In this document: positions 57,122 through 64,000 of the stretch, in pieces
How positions within the stretch are numbered: position 1 is the first letter of the stretch
Layout: the number at the start of each line of letters is the position of its first letter
Assembly (NCBI RefSeq): GCF_028621715.1
Contig: NZ_CP117466.1
Span: 1,684,501 to 1,748,500, forward strand
DNA length: 64,000 bases
Direction: 5' to 3'
From: Paracoccus marcusii
GTDB lineage: Bacteria; Pseudomonadota; Alphaproteobacteria; Rhodobacterales; Rhodobacteraceae
Notes under the pieces: model-generated
Databases searched by the model: none
What the model was told of the DNA's origin: nothing
What the model saw: only the letters and a program-made list of their open reading frames with translations
Made by a program: the position numbers and the translations under genes

Positions 57122-58330
57122 ATGGCATACGCACAGACCCTGACCCCCCGCCCCGGATTGGGCCTTCCCGGAACCGGCGCACTGGTTGTCCTGGCGCTTG
57201 GCACCATCGCGCTGGCGCTGACCCAGGGGGCGGCGCAGGGCGCGCTGTTCCTTGTAGGCGGCGCCTTGGGCATGTCGCTGTACCATGCGGCGTTCGGGTT
57301 CACCTCCGCGTGGCGGGTGTTCATCCTGGACCGCCGGGGCAGGGGCCTTCGGGTGCAGATGCTGCTGCTGGCCATGGCGGTGGTGCTGTTCTTTCCGGCC
57401 CTCGCATCGGGAACGCTGTTCGGGAACGAGGTGCGGGGCCTGGTCTCTCCGGCCGGGCTGGGGGTGATCGCGGGGGCGTTCATCTTCGGCATCGGCATGC
57501 AGCTTGGCGGCGGCTGCGCCTCCGGCACGCTGTTCACCGCCGGGGGCGGCAATGCGCGGATGCTGATCACGCTGGTCTTCTTCATCGTGGGGTCGGTGCT
57601 GGGCACCGTCCATTTCGACTGGTGGGCCAGCCTGCCCGCGCTGGAGCCTGTCGCATTGTGGCAGCCGCTTGGTCCCTGGGGCGGGATCGCGCTGTCTCTG
57701 GCCATCTTCGGGACGATCGCGCTGATCACGATGCGGGTCGAACGCAACCGCCACGGCACGCTGGAGCAGCCCCCCGAAAGTGAGCGTCACGGCATGGCGC
57801 GCTGGCTGCGCGGGCCCTGGCCGCTGGTCGGTGGCGCGGTGGCGCTGGTGGTGCTGAACTTCCTGACGCTGGCGATCTCGGGGCGGCCTTGGGGCATCAC
57901 CTCGGCCTTTGCGCTGTGGGGGGCCAAGATCGCGCAGGCCATCGGCATCGACCCCACCGCCTGGGGCTACTGGCAGCGCCCCGCCAATGCCGAGGCGCTG
58001 CAGTCAAGCGTGGTCTTGGACGTCACCTCGGTCATGGATTTCGGCATCATCGCGGGGGCCATGCTGGCCGCGTCGCTGGCCGGTCGGTTCGCGCCGTCGC
58101 TGCGGATCCCGCTGCGGTCGGTGATCGCCGCGGTCGTGGGCGGGCTGATGCTGGGTTACGGCGCGCGCATCGCCTATGGCTGCAACATCGGGGCCTATTT
58201 CTCGGGGATCGCGTCGGGCAGCCTGCACGGCTATCTGTGGGCGGTGGCGGCATTCGCGGGCAACATGCTGGGCGTGGCCCTGCGCCCGTGGTTCTTCATG
58301 GAACGCCGCACCAGCCGCGCCGACGGCTGA
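57122..58330 (+). CDS. YeeE/YedE-family sulfur-compound transporter
   Basis: A 402-residue inner-membrane protein with about ten helices in two repeats, each with a conserved Cys: GIGMQLGGGCASGTLFTAGG near 130 and AYGCNIGAYFSGIASGSLHG near 355. This matches YeeE/YedE proteins such as TsuA, which import thiosulfate through these cysteines. No TusA or sulfur genes are next to it. The next gene starts with one base between the stop and the ATG. Confidence 0.88.
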   Translation: MAYAQTLTPRPGLGLPGTGALVVLALGTIALALTQGAAQGALFLVGGALGMSLYHAAFGFTSAWRVFILDRRGRGLRVQMLLLAMAVVLFFPALASGTLFGNEVRGLVSPAGLGVIAGAFIFGIGMQLGGGCASGTLFTAGGGNARMLITLVFFIVGSVLGTVHFDWWASLPALEPVALWQPLGPWGGIALSLAIFGTIALITMRVERNRHGTLEQPPESERHGMARWLRGPWPLVGGAVALVVLNFLTLAISGRPWGITSAFALWGAKIAQAIGIDPTAWGYWQRPANAEALQSSVVLDVTSVMDFGIIAGAMLAASLAGRFAPSLRIPLRSVIAAVVGGLMLGYGARIAYGCNIGAYFSGIASGSLHGYLWAVAAFAGNMLGVALRPWFFMERRTSRADG

Positions 58331-58331
58331 G

Positions 58332-58976
58332 ATGGACTGGCTGGACTCCGTCGACGCCTATTGCGAACGCACCGGGCCGGAATACTGGTCCGAACCCGTC
58401 AATGCGCTGACCAACCTGGCCTTTCTGCTGGCGGCTCTGGTCATGGCGCGGCGCCTGCGGGGACCGGGCATGGCGACGGGGCACGTGCTGGCCGGGGTGC
58501 TGTTCGTCATCGGGCTGGGGTCCTGGCTGTTTCACACCCATGCCAACGGACTGACCGGGCTGATGGACGTCCTGCCGATCCTGACGTTCATCCTGATCTA
58601 CGTGTTTGCCGCCACACGCGACTATCTGGGCGCCCGGCCTTGGGTCGCGGCGCTGGTGACTGCTGGGTTCATCCCCTATGCGGCGATCACGGTGCCGCTG
58701 TTCGCGCAGGTGCCGGGGCTGGGATCGTCGGCCAGCTATGCCCCGGTGCCGGTGCTGATCCTGGCCTATGCGGTCCTGCTGCGGAACCGCCAGCCGCGCG
58801 TGGCGCGGGGCCTGGCGATCGGGGCGGGGCTGCTGACGCTGTCGCTGACCTTCCGCACGCTGGACCAGGCCAGCTGCGCCGTGCTGCCCATCGGCACGCA
58901 TTTCATGTGGCACATCCTGAACGCGACCATGCTGGCATGGATGATCGAGGTCTGGCGGCGGCATCGGATCGGTTAG
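58332..58976 (+). CDS. Ceramidase-fold (CREST) membrane hydrolase
   Basis: A 214-residue protein with about seven helices. Zinc-site pattern of the alkaline-ceramidase/CREST superfamily: Ser-x-x-x-His in GSWLFHTHANG (near 65), Asp in LMDVLPILTF (near 80), and His-x3-His in GTHFMWHILNATM near 190. It would hydrolyse an amide bond of a membrane lipid; bacterial substrates are unknown. It starts one base after the YedE-type gene and is the last gene of ordinary chromosome style before the composition changes. Confidence 0.78.
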   Translation: MDWLDSVDAYCERTGPEYWSEPVNALTNLAFLLAALVMARRLRGPGMATGHVLAGVLFVIGLGSWLFHTHANGLTGLMDVLPILTFILIYVFAATRDYLGARPWVAALVTAGFIPYAAITVPLFAQVPGLGSSASYAPVPVLILAYAVLLRNRQPRVARGLAIGAGLLTLSLTFRTLDQASCAVLPIGTHFMWHILNATMLAWMIEVWRRHRIG

Positions 58977-59278
58977 GGGATCTTGGTGCACCCGAAGGGA
59001 CCTCGCAAAGCGTGCTAAAACAATTGATTGTATTGGAAACATTGCTGTTTCAACTTCATAAGATTTCAATGGCTTAATAGTCACTTTGGAAACGATCTAC
59101 TTAGCCGCTATGAGCGACTGCATCGGATGATGCCCCGTGGACCGGACACCCTTCGTGTTACTGCAACACTAGCACGCGCTGATGTAACTACTCCTTAATA
59201 TTTCGATGGGATTGTGATCATGGCGATGGAAACTGGGAAATGTATAGTTATATGGGAGCACTATGAACCAATGGTGAG
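58977..59278. other. Composition boundary, 302 bp without a gene
   Basis: GC drops sharply from about 58,990 onward (A/T-rich runs at 59020-59090). No tRNA, integrase or clear direct repeat is visible here. This is the likely left edge of the prophage/island, but the attachment sequence cannot be named without the other end. Confidence 0.55.
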
Positions 59279-59788
59279 GTGCGCGTGGCATTTGTATGTG
59301 CAATCGACGAGGACTCGCAGGGTGTAGAACTCACGGTCCGCATCGACGGGGACAACGCCTATGCTCACATTTGCTTGGGGCATGATGACGAAACGGACGC
59401 GATCTATAATGTGTTTGTGCACATGCCGCCGTACTTGCCGCGTCCGAACGGGAGAGACATCCACTTCTCCATTGTCGAGACAGTGATTGAGGACGGCGAA
59501 GAGCTCGTGTACGAGTACCGCGACGGACAAGAAACGCGCTTTCTTGATGCTACGGCTCGACGAATAGCTCTTTGGTGTGTAGTGACTGCAACGAACGCGC
59601 TGGCACTACAGCTGCAACCTGACACTATCGTGATGACTACGATCACTGAAAATTTGCCCAAGAAAGCGTTAGATAAATATTGGACGATTTGTCGTGAGCT
59701 ACGTGACGTAGGCTACGACGGTCGGCGCGATAGTCCTTTCCTAGGAACGCAAATTTGGATTATGAGTAGAATCACGGACGAAACTTGA
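59279..59788 (+). CDS. Hypothetical island protein, 169 aa
   Basis: A GTG-started frame of 169 residues (RVAFVCAIDEDSQGVEL...), acidic, without signal peptide or membrane helices. No motif I recognise. In-frame ATGs lie upstream, but a TGA at about 59264 blocks them, so GTG 59279 is the best available start; the ribosome site is weak (GGTGAGG). Codon use is less GC-rich than the core genes, matching the rest of the island. Function unknown; a defence or phage-cargo role is possible but not shown. Confidence 0.6.
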   Translation: MRVAFVCAIDEDSQGVELTVRIDGDNAYAHICLGHDDETDAIYNVFVHMPPYLPRPNGRDIHFSIVETVIEDGEELVYEYRDGQETRFLDATARRIALWCVVTATNALALQLQPDTIVMTTITENLPKKALDKYWTICRELRDVGYDGRRDSPFLGTQIWIMSRITDET

Positions 59789-59839
59789 CCGAACCTGACA
59801 CGTTACATCCGTACGTAGCTCCGAAGGGAGACAAGGACC

Positions 59840-60034
59840 ATGAAAGCACCTATCGACCGCGAACTTCAGATTGAGATCATGAAGCACGCAAAAGAACGTT
59901 CTGACGCGCTTTCCGCTAAGTGGAAGGCTGACGAAGGCGTGCGTGCTATGCTCCGCCGTCCGTCGCCCAAGCAAAAAGCACCGGACGCGCCATCGGAGGT
60001 CACAACGGAAGTGCGCTTGCGAAAGTGCGCTTAG
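59840..60034 (+). CDS. Hypothetical small protein, 64 aa
   Basis: A 64-residue, Lys/Arg-rich, mostly helical protein (MKAPIDRELQIEIMKHAKE...). GAAGGGAGACAAGG upstream of ATG 59840 is a good ribosome site. It ends with a basic tail and is followed by an intrinsic terminator, so it is a real transcription unit, probably with the 169-residue gene 51 bases upstream. No family recognised. Confidence 0.6.
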   Translation: MKAPIDRELQIEIMKHAKERSDALSAKWKADEGVRAMLRRPSPKQKAPDAPSEVTTEVRLRKCA

Positions 60035-60060
60035 ATTTCACGAAGCTGAATGAAGACTTG

Positions 60061-60088
60061 AGCCCCGCAACCGCGGGGCTTTTCTTTT
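60061..60088 (+). terminator. Intrinsic terminator after the 64-residue gene
   Basis: AGCCCCGC-AACC-GCGGGGCT perfect 8-bp stem followed by TTTCTTTT, 27 bases after the stop at 60034. Confidence 0.85.
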
Positions 60089-60195
60089 AGATTATTTGAT
60101 CATTGATGCTACTAAGAGACGCCCACGGTTTCCGTGGCGATTTGAAGTCCTGCCGGGCCTACCAGCAGTGTAATATTTTCCTTAGAAATCAGTGC

Positions 60196-60230
60196 AGGTG
60201 TCCCACGCTGGAACAGGGCGTGGGACACCT
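60196..60230 (-). terminator. 13-bp hairpin after the interrupted gene
   Basis: Positions 60196-60208 and 60218-60230 are exact reverse complements (AGGTGTCCCACGC on the plus strand) with a nine-base loop. It begins at the stop codon of the interrupted minus-strand gene and so probably ends its transcript. T-tract is poor. Confidence 0.55.
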
Positions 60231-60493
60231 TAGCGATGATCCGGCCAACCATGGGGCTTGTGCCCCCACTTGTCAGACGCCCGTGAGCGGACCTCGTCCA
60301 GCGCTTCAGGCATCGATATTGAATAGCCGTTCTTTGAGGGCATCGTGATGACCGACCATGCCCATTAATCACGACCGAGGCGGCTGCTCTGCTGGTCGTC
60401 CAGCATGACACGGCCGACCACCAGGCCATTCCGGAGAGCGACCCAATCTTCAACGTTAAGTTCGGAAATACGTTTTCGGCTCCAGTGCGTCAT
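60230..60493 (-). pseudogene. Small gene interrupted by an in-frame TAA
   Basis: Reading minus from ATG 60493: MTHWSRKRISELNVEDW, VALRNGLVVGRVMLDD, QQSSRLGRD, then TAA (60367-60365), then WAWSVITMPSKNGY, SISMPEALDEVRSRASDKW, ending in PDHR and a second TAA at 60230. The two halves join in one frame as an 87-codon protein. The shape (W..., G-x-x-V-G-R-V, then W-x-W-S-V and E-A-L-D-E-V-R) resembles small rhodobacterial/rhizobial proteins whose function is unknown. A nonsense change is the simplest explanation; a stop misread from an assembly error is possible. No good ribosome site is seen. Confidence 0.7.
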
Positions 60494-60695
60494 GACTACA
60501 AAGATAAGACGTCAAGGATCGAGCTGCTATCTGGTTCTGGAAAATCGAGTCGTGACACGCATGGTCGGGAAGGTACATATCAGGAGGTGGTAGCGCGAAA
60601 AAAATACGTAGAGGATGTTTCCATTCCTAGCGCACTAACGCACACCTAAGCTACCAAAGATTGAATCGCCAAAGATCTGGCACGGAGAACATAAG

Positions 60696-61004
60696 ATGGC
60701 TCGAACATTCACGATTGCCGATATAGCCGCTGAAACTGCCGCTGGAGCCTTGATGAACGCGGCCAATGATATTGCTTCAGTTGTTGCACGCAGCACCTGT
60801 GGGTGGAATGCGCAGCAAGATCCCTTCTATGAGCCGCTTTCTCTGACAGAGGAGCAGATCAGTGAGCAGATGGCGAAAGCCGAGGCTTTAATGAATGCGG
60901 CAGCTCAAATCTTAGGTACCAACCAGAGGACTTGGTCAGATAAACTGCTTGAGAAAGCTAATGCTGATATAGCGGAACAAGCAAAGAAAATTACCTCCAT
61001 GTAA
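60696..61004 (+). CDS. Hypothetical island protein, 102 aa
   Basis: A 102-residue soluble, mainly helical protein (MARTFTIADIAAETAAGALM...), Ala-rich with Glu/Lys-rich helices. GGAGAACATAAG precedes ATG 60696 with a fair ribosome site. GC is lower than the core. No recognised domain. Sixty bases later the serine-hydrolase gene starts on the same strand; a short A/T palindrome lies between. Confidence 0.6.
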   Translation: MARTFTIADIAAETAAGALMNAANDIASVVARSTCGWNAQQDPFYEPLSLTEEQISEQMAKAEALMNAAAQILGTNQRTWSDKLLEKANADIAEQAKKITSM

Positions 61005-61012
61005 ATCTTTGA

Positions 61013-61035
61013 CTCTTAATATAATTAATTAAGAG
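61013..61035. repeat. A/T palindrome upstream of the island hydrolase gene
   Basis: CTCTTAAT and ATTAAGAG are exact reverse complements around ATAATTA, nine bases after the stop of the 102-residue gene. Could be an operator or a weak hairpin; function undetermined. Confidence 0.3.
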
Positions 61036-61067
61036 GCGGCCATCAGATAATTCAGGCGGAACAGCAA

Positions 61068-61955
61068 ATGTTTAAAGACTGGTTCAAGAAAATTCCGTCT
61101 TTTAAAGATAAACCACTAAAGTCTACAGTGTCATCGTACAATATTCATAAGTCTGAGAACCTGTTCATTTCAACTGAAAACTATCATCTAGAAGCATTTA
61201 TTTACGATTATAGGAGGCTTGTCGTTTCATTTGAACCTTTTAATCCGAATGCCACAGCTGATGGGTATCGAATGGGCTGGGGATCACCCCTTTTTCGTTC
61301 CCAATGCGTTTCTCACCTTTGCATAAAGCCGAAAGTTTCGGACTGGTATAGAGGACCCGATCTTCTAACAGCCTTCGCTGAATTAAAAGCTGGTGGCTTC
61401 TTTCAGGCATTTGAAACCGTTGTAACCTATGGCGGCTCTATGGGCGGTTATGCTGCCTTGGCATTCGCGGATGTCGTAGGTGCAAAGTTCGTTTTCTCCC
61501 TGAACCCGCAGTCGACCTTGGATAAGACAAAGGTGCCTTGGGAAACACGGTTCCACCAAGGCTGGCATCAGGACTGGTCAAGCGCTTACGCTGAAGCTCG
61601 CCAAGGGATCGAGAATGTTGAGAGAGCATACATCGCTGTAGACATGCGGGAAGAATTGGACCGGAAGCACGTCGACAGGATAACGGGAAGTAACGTACAG
61701 ATTTTAAATATGCCGTATGTTGGCCACATGATGCCACTTCATTTCCAACAAGCGGGAATTTTGCGATCTACTCTTTCACAGATAATGGATGGGAACCTGA
61801 ACCTTAGCGATTACAGAAGCAAAGCCAGGGCGCGGAGAAATTTGAGAGCTTATTATGCGACCTTGTTATCTCGTCAGCGAGTGCAAGGAAGTGAAAAGTT
61901 CCGCAGTATTGTGGAGGACCATAAAGAGCGTAGAACTGGTCACTATACTGATTAG
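61068..61955 (+). CDS. Alpha/beta-hydrolase-fold protein carried on the island
   Basis: A 295-residue protein. VVTYGGSMGGYAALAFAD places the nucleophile Ser124 in a G-x-S-x-G elbow; Asp192 (IAVDMREE) and His220 (PYVGHMMP) fit a catalytic triad in order and spacing. The last 60 residues are basic and helical. No signal peptide. The GGSMGGYAAL elbow resembles those of Asp2-like and polysaccharide-linked acyl-hydrolases; activity unknown. It lies next to the lysis genes on the opposite strand with lower GC than the core, so it is probably phage cargo (a moron) modifying the host. ATG 61068 begins it; the exact ribosome site is weak. Confidence 0.72.
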   Translation: MFKDWFKKIPSFKDKPLKSTVSSYNIHKSENLFISTENYHLEAFIYDYRRLVVSFEPFNPNATADGYRMGWGSPLFRSQCVSHLCIKPKVSDWYRGPDLLTAFAELKAGGFFQAFETVVTYGGSMGGYAALAFADVVGAKFVFSLNPQSTLDKTKVPWETRFHQGWHQDWSSAYAEARQGIENVERAYIAVDMREELDRKHVDRITGSNVQILNMPYVGHMMPLHFQQAGILRSTLSQIMDGNLNLSDYRSKARARRNLRAYYATLLSRQRVQGSEKFRSIVEDHKERRTGHYTD

Positions 61956-62037
61956 TAGTTTACAGACTCCTCGCAAAGCTCCTGTCTCCTTCCATCCGAT
62001 TAAAGTGGGAGGAGAACTTGGCGCAAGAATTTCTGGT

Positions 62038-62421
62038 TCAGCGCGGCGGCTTCGCGGACACTCCCGGGACCTTGTTCAACGCAGTGGTCAGAGCATCGGC
62101 TTCCACGACTGCCTCCACGGCCTGTTTCTTGTTCCATACCGCCCGCGTCTTGCCGAGCATGCGCTCAATGCCAGCCCACAGCAGACCTGCCACAGTGATC
62201 ACCGCATAGACTGTCTCCGCCGTCACATCGATCGGCATCGGAAACGGCAGGCCGAGCATCAGCGCCGCAGCCGCGACGAAGGCCACACAGGCGACGATGA
62301 ACGAACGGTTGGTGAAGGCAAGCGACCAGCGCTTGTCTGGCCCGGCCAGGTGGTTCGCTTGGTCGATAAGCGCGGACAGGTCGCGAAGGGTCTTGAAGAG
62401 CATCAGCGGGTTCATGGTCAT
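62038..62421 (-). CDS. Holin-like phage membrane protein
   Basis: A 127-residue protein with two membrane helices (about 38-57 and 68-86), a charged start and a hydrophilic C-terminal tail, in the position of a holin directly after the endolysin gene. GGAG lies before ATG 62421, which overlaps the amidase stop by four bases (ATGA). No family match can be named from sequence; holins are too diverse. Higher GC than the neighbouring cargo genes. Confidence 0.65.
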   Translation of the reverse strand: MTMNPLMLFKTLRDLSALIDQANHLAGPDKRWSLAFTNRSFIVACVAFVAAAALMLGLPFPMPIDVTAETVYAVITVAGLLWAGIERMLGKTRAVWNKKQAVEAVVEADALTTALNKVPGVSAKPPR

Positions 62422-62984
62422 TTCACTCCAAAATAGGCCAGCGCGGCAGCAGCCAGCGCAGCCAAGATGTAGATGGCGCCCTTAGCAGGGCCGGTCGTGA
62501 CAGGGGCAGATGGGGACGGCAGGGGCTTCGCCGGGATGCTGTCGATGACGGGCGGCCGTGCGTTGGCCGCGGCCCACCAGCTGCGCACGTCGAAGCCGGG
62601 GCACTGGGTGGCGCCCAGATCCCGGTGGCCGACGACCTGGGCACCGGGATGCTTGGCCAGCAGCTCGCGGACGAGTTTCACCGTTGCGGCTTTCTGCGCC
62701 TCGGTGCGGTTATCGACGCCGACATTGGGGCCGGTCGCCCGCTCGATGCCGCCGATGCAGCAGATGCCCAGGCTGCCGGTGTTATGGCCCGCGACATGCG
62801 CGCCGACGGTCGCGTCCTGTCGGCCCTTCTCGACGGCACCGCTGCGCCGGATCACGTAGTGGTAGCCTACGTCGTTAAACCCGCGCGCAAGGTGCATCTT
62901 GCGGATGTCGGCCACGCCGTAATCCTGGTCGGGATAGGTCGCGCTGTAGTGCAGCACGATACTTTTTATGGGGAAGTGCGGCAT
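62418..62984 (-). CDS. Phage endolysin, N-acetylmuramoyl-L-alanine amidase (Amidase_2)
   Basis: A 188-residue zinc amidase that cleaves the lactyl-L-Ala bond of peptidoglycan. Zinc ligands His12 (SIVLHYSAT), His120 (VVGHRDLG) and Cys128 (ATQCPGF) are present, as is the YHYVIRRSG segment. A C-terminal membrane helix (about 168-187) suggests a signal-arrest or tail-anchored endolysin. GAGGAGG upstream fixes ATG 62984; the open frame before it runs through a terminator and is not used. Confidence 0.92.
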   Translation of the reverse strand: MPHFPIKSIVLHYSATYPDQDYGVADIRKMHLARGFNDVGYHYVIRRSGAVEKGRQDATVGAHVAGHNTGSLGICCIGGIERATGPNVGVDNRTEAQKAATVKLVRELLAKHPGAQVVGHRDLGATQCPGFDVRSWWAAANARPPVIDSIPAKPLPSPSAPVTTGPAKGAIYILAALAAAALAYFGVK

Positions 62985-63011
62985 GGCTGCCTCCTCGTGG
63001 GTGTGGACATG

Positions 63012-63035
63012 AAAAAGCCCCGCACGACGGCGGGG
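63012..63035 (-). terminator. Intrinsic terminator upstream of the endolysin gene
   Basis: Minus strand: CCCCGC-CGTCGT-GCGGGG followed by CTTTTT. It ends the upstream membrane/coiled-coil gene transcript 27 bases before the endolysin start, so endolysin expression may need readthrough or antitermination. Confidence 0.75.
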
Positions 63036-63152
63036 CGGGGTTGGATTCGGGCAGCGTGGGGCTAAGGTCGCCTCAGCCGCTCCAAGCTTATTCTTTGCAG
63101 ATCGGTTAGGCGGCGCCGGGGGGATTGGGCTTTCCGGTGCCGCCGCATCCAT

Positions 63153-63506
63153 TCACCGGCTGCCGCGCTCTCGCAGCACCTGGGTGTCGGTATAAATACG
63201 GCCCATCAATCGGTCCTGATTGTCAAACCGTTCGTCGACCAGCTTGCAGTTCTCGTCGGCCTTGCGATCCAGCCGGTCAAATCGCGCGCCCATCTGAAGG
63301 CTGCCGTCGTCATGCTTGCGATTGAGCTCGCGCAGCTCCTTTAAGATGTACGGCGTCTGATCTGCTGGAGGCAGCGGTTGCCCAACGTCCACAGGGCTCT
63401 TCTTGCTGCCCTTGTACGCAGCGCCGATGGCGCCGAGGATCACCGTGACCAGCGCGACAATGCCAGCCCATGCCGTTTCACCCAATCCGTTTAGCGTGTC
63501 CAACAT
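63153..63506 (-). CDS. Phage membrane protein with coiled coil, spanin-like
   Basis: A 117-residue protein: one N-terminal membrane helix (about 10-30), a Pro-rich linker and a long charged coiled coil (about 52-110, ELRELNRKHDDGS... DRLDRKADENCKL). This layout fits an inner-membrane spanin or tail-anchored lysis regulator. ATG 63506 (AGGA nine bases upstream) is preferred over ATG 63557, since that would overlap the previous gene by 80 bases. Function is inferred from position and topology. Confidence 0.6.
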   Translation of the reverse strand: MLDTLNGLGETAWAGIVALVTVILGAIGAAYKGSKKSPVDVGQPLPPADQTPYILKELRELNRKHDDGSLQMGARFDRLDRKADENCKLVDERFDNQDRLMGRIYTDTQVLRERGSR

Positions 63507-63918
63507 CGGCGCCGGTCCTGTAAGCTGCGAGAAGATCGAAGACGCAAAGGACTGCATAGAGCCCTGCGCCGGTGGACAGGGCGACCTGCTGGCCCGTGAG
63601 ATAGGGCACCGCGAACATCACGGCGAGGAACCCGAAAACACCTGCACCGATGATTGCCCCGACCATTCGCAAGATCGGCGAGCGTCGCCATGCTCCGTTG
63701 ATGTAGAGCCCTGCCATCCTCATGGCTGCAATCCAGGAGAGCGGCATCGCAATCGCCGCCTCGTCCAGCCCTGCGTCTAAGAAGCCGGAGAAACTGGGGC
63801 TTGAGGCCAACGTGTCACCTGGTAGCGCAAGGGTCAGGGCAAAGACCAGCAGAGCGCAACTGGTTAGCCACTCCAAGGCGCGGCCGTGCTGTAGAAGGAC
63901 ATCTGACATTCTGGTCAT
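63478..63918 (-). CDS. Phage multi-helix membrane protein
   Basis: A 146-residue protein with about four hydrophobic segments (about 17-34, 55-68, 82-106, 117-131) and a GGA-type turn (RMVGAIIGAGVFGFLAV). In the same transcript as the spanin-like gene, overlapping it by 29 bases, and starting within the stop of a tiny frame. Likely a second holin or lysis-associated protein; no family recognised. Confidence 0.6.
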   Translation of the reverse strand: MTRMSDVLLQHGRALEWLTSCALLVFALTLALPGDTLASSPSFSGFLDAGLDEAAIAMPLSWIAAMRMAGLYINGAWRRSPILRMVGAIIGAGVFGFLAVMFAVPYLTGQQVALSTGAGLYAVLCVFDLLAAYRTGADVGHAKRIG

Positions 63919-63962
63919 GCGGGATTCTCAGCCGCGCGATGGCGGACGGTAAGATCAGCCAT
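63915..63962 (-). CDS. Tiny coupled frame, 15 codons
   Basis: ATG 63962 is preceded by CGGAGG, a strong ribosome site; it encodes 15 residues (MADLTVRHRAAENPA) and its TGA overlaps the next ATG (ATGA). It may be a real leader peptide that couples translation, or simply a ribosome-landing frame; not long enough to judge function. Confidence 0.4.
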   Translation of the reverse strand: MADLTVRHRAAENPA

Positions 63963-64000
63963 CGTGGCCTCCGTGAAATGGGTTGGGGTTCATGCCCGGC
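63955..64000 (-). CDS. C-terminal end of an upstream gene, partial
   Basis: Open from the right edge: codons ending PGMNPNPFHGGHDG then TGA at 63957-63955. It overlaps the tiny frame in another phase. It is probably the last 14 residues of a phage structural gene beyond the window, but too short to be certain. Confidence 0.35.
   Translation of the reverse strand, partial: PGMNPNPFHGGHDG

Noticed and set aside
60112..60453. Minus-strand 113-codon frame overlapping the interrupted gene
   Set aside because: Different phase, unusual composition, no ribosome site, and runs through the hairpin at 60196-60230.
60338..60646. Plus-strand open frame of about 100 codons across the interrupted gene
   Set aside because: No ATG, only late GTGs, no ribosome site; the opposite strand reads as a coherent protein apart from one stop.
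62985..63152. N-terminal extension of the endolysin
   Set aside because: The extension contains an intrinsic terminator and Pro/Arg-rich filler; ATG 62984 has GAGGAGG and matches the domain start.

Overview
The window is 64 kb of high-GC DNA and reads as an alphaproteobacterium of the Rhodobacteraceae/Paracoccaceae, most likely Paracoccus. The main reasons are a membrane-anchored cytochrome c of the c552/CycM type, GTG and ATGA-coupled starts, sitABCD beside a cysteine-free Fur-type regulator, a short alphaproteobacterial SRP RNA, and RTX/M10 proteases with a cysteine-motif N-terminus. The genus is an inference; no rRNA is present.

Left part (1-31 kb): ordinary chromosome. It holds the end of a D-amino-acid aminotransferase gene, an N-formylglutamate amidohydrolase, pyk, rpmI-rplT, a CsbD stress protein, a divergent argO/argP pair, a P450 and a Na+/alanine symporter. 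pheS and pheT are separated by three minus-strand genes (two TM2 proteins and a secreted PPC-repeat protein). Then come a 28-residue membrane peptide, the SRP RNA (minus strand, with a visible promoter), a cpdB-like nucleotidase, an SRPBCC protein, pheA and cycM. Next are a yejABEF peptide importer coupled to a glycosyltransferase, cysS coupled to a phytoene-synthase-like gene, and a potBCA importer lacking its binding protein.

Middle part (31-47 kb): a minus-strand six-gene run (small membrane protein, VWA protein, DedA-type protein, M48 peptidase, two-TM serine hydrolase, P450), a GMC oxidoreductase and a GH1 beta-glucosidase. A metal-homeostasis block follows. sitABCD (Mn/Fe import) is divergent from a Fur/Mur regulator across an intergenic region packed with palindromes. 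A second cluster, zigA (COG0523)-DUF1826-DUF6525, lies behind a perfect 13-bp Zur box.

Right part (47-59 kb): an ABC-F ATPase, a MipA-family outer-membrane protein, a complete branched-chain-type ABC importer operon (SBP-H-M-G-F), a small lipoprotein directly before a type I-secreted M10/RTX metalloprotease, and a YedE-type sulfur transporter one base before a ceramidase-fold membrane protein.

From about 58,980 the base composition drops and the gene style changes. Orphan genes of lower GC (59.3-61.9 kb) include a serine hydrolase and a gene with an in-frame stop. Minus-strand lysis-type genes follow (holin-like protein, zinc amidase endolysin, membrane/coiled-coil proteins) and run off the right edge. 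This looks like the end of a prophage carrying cargo genes; no integrase, tRNA or attachment site is visible in the window. No CRISPR array, insertion sequence or tRNA was found.
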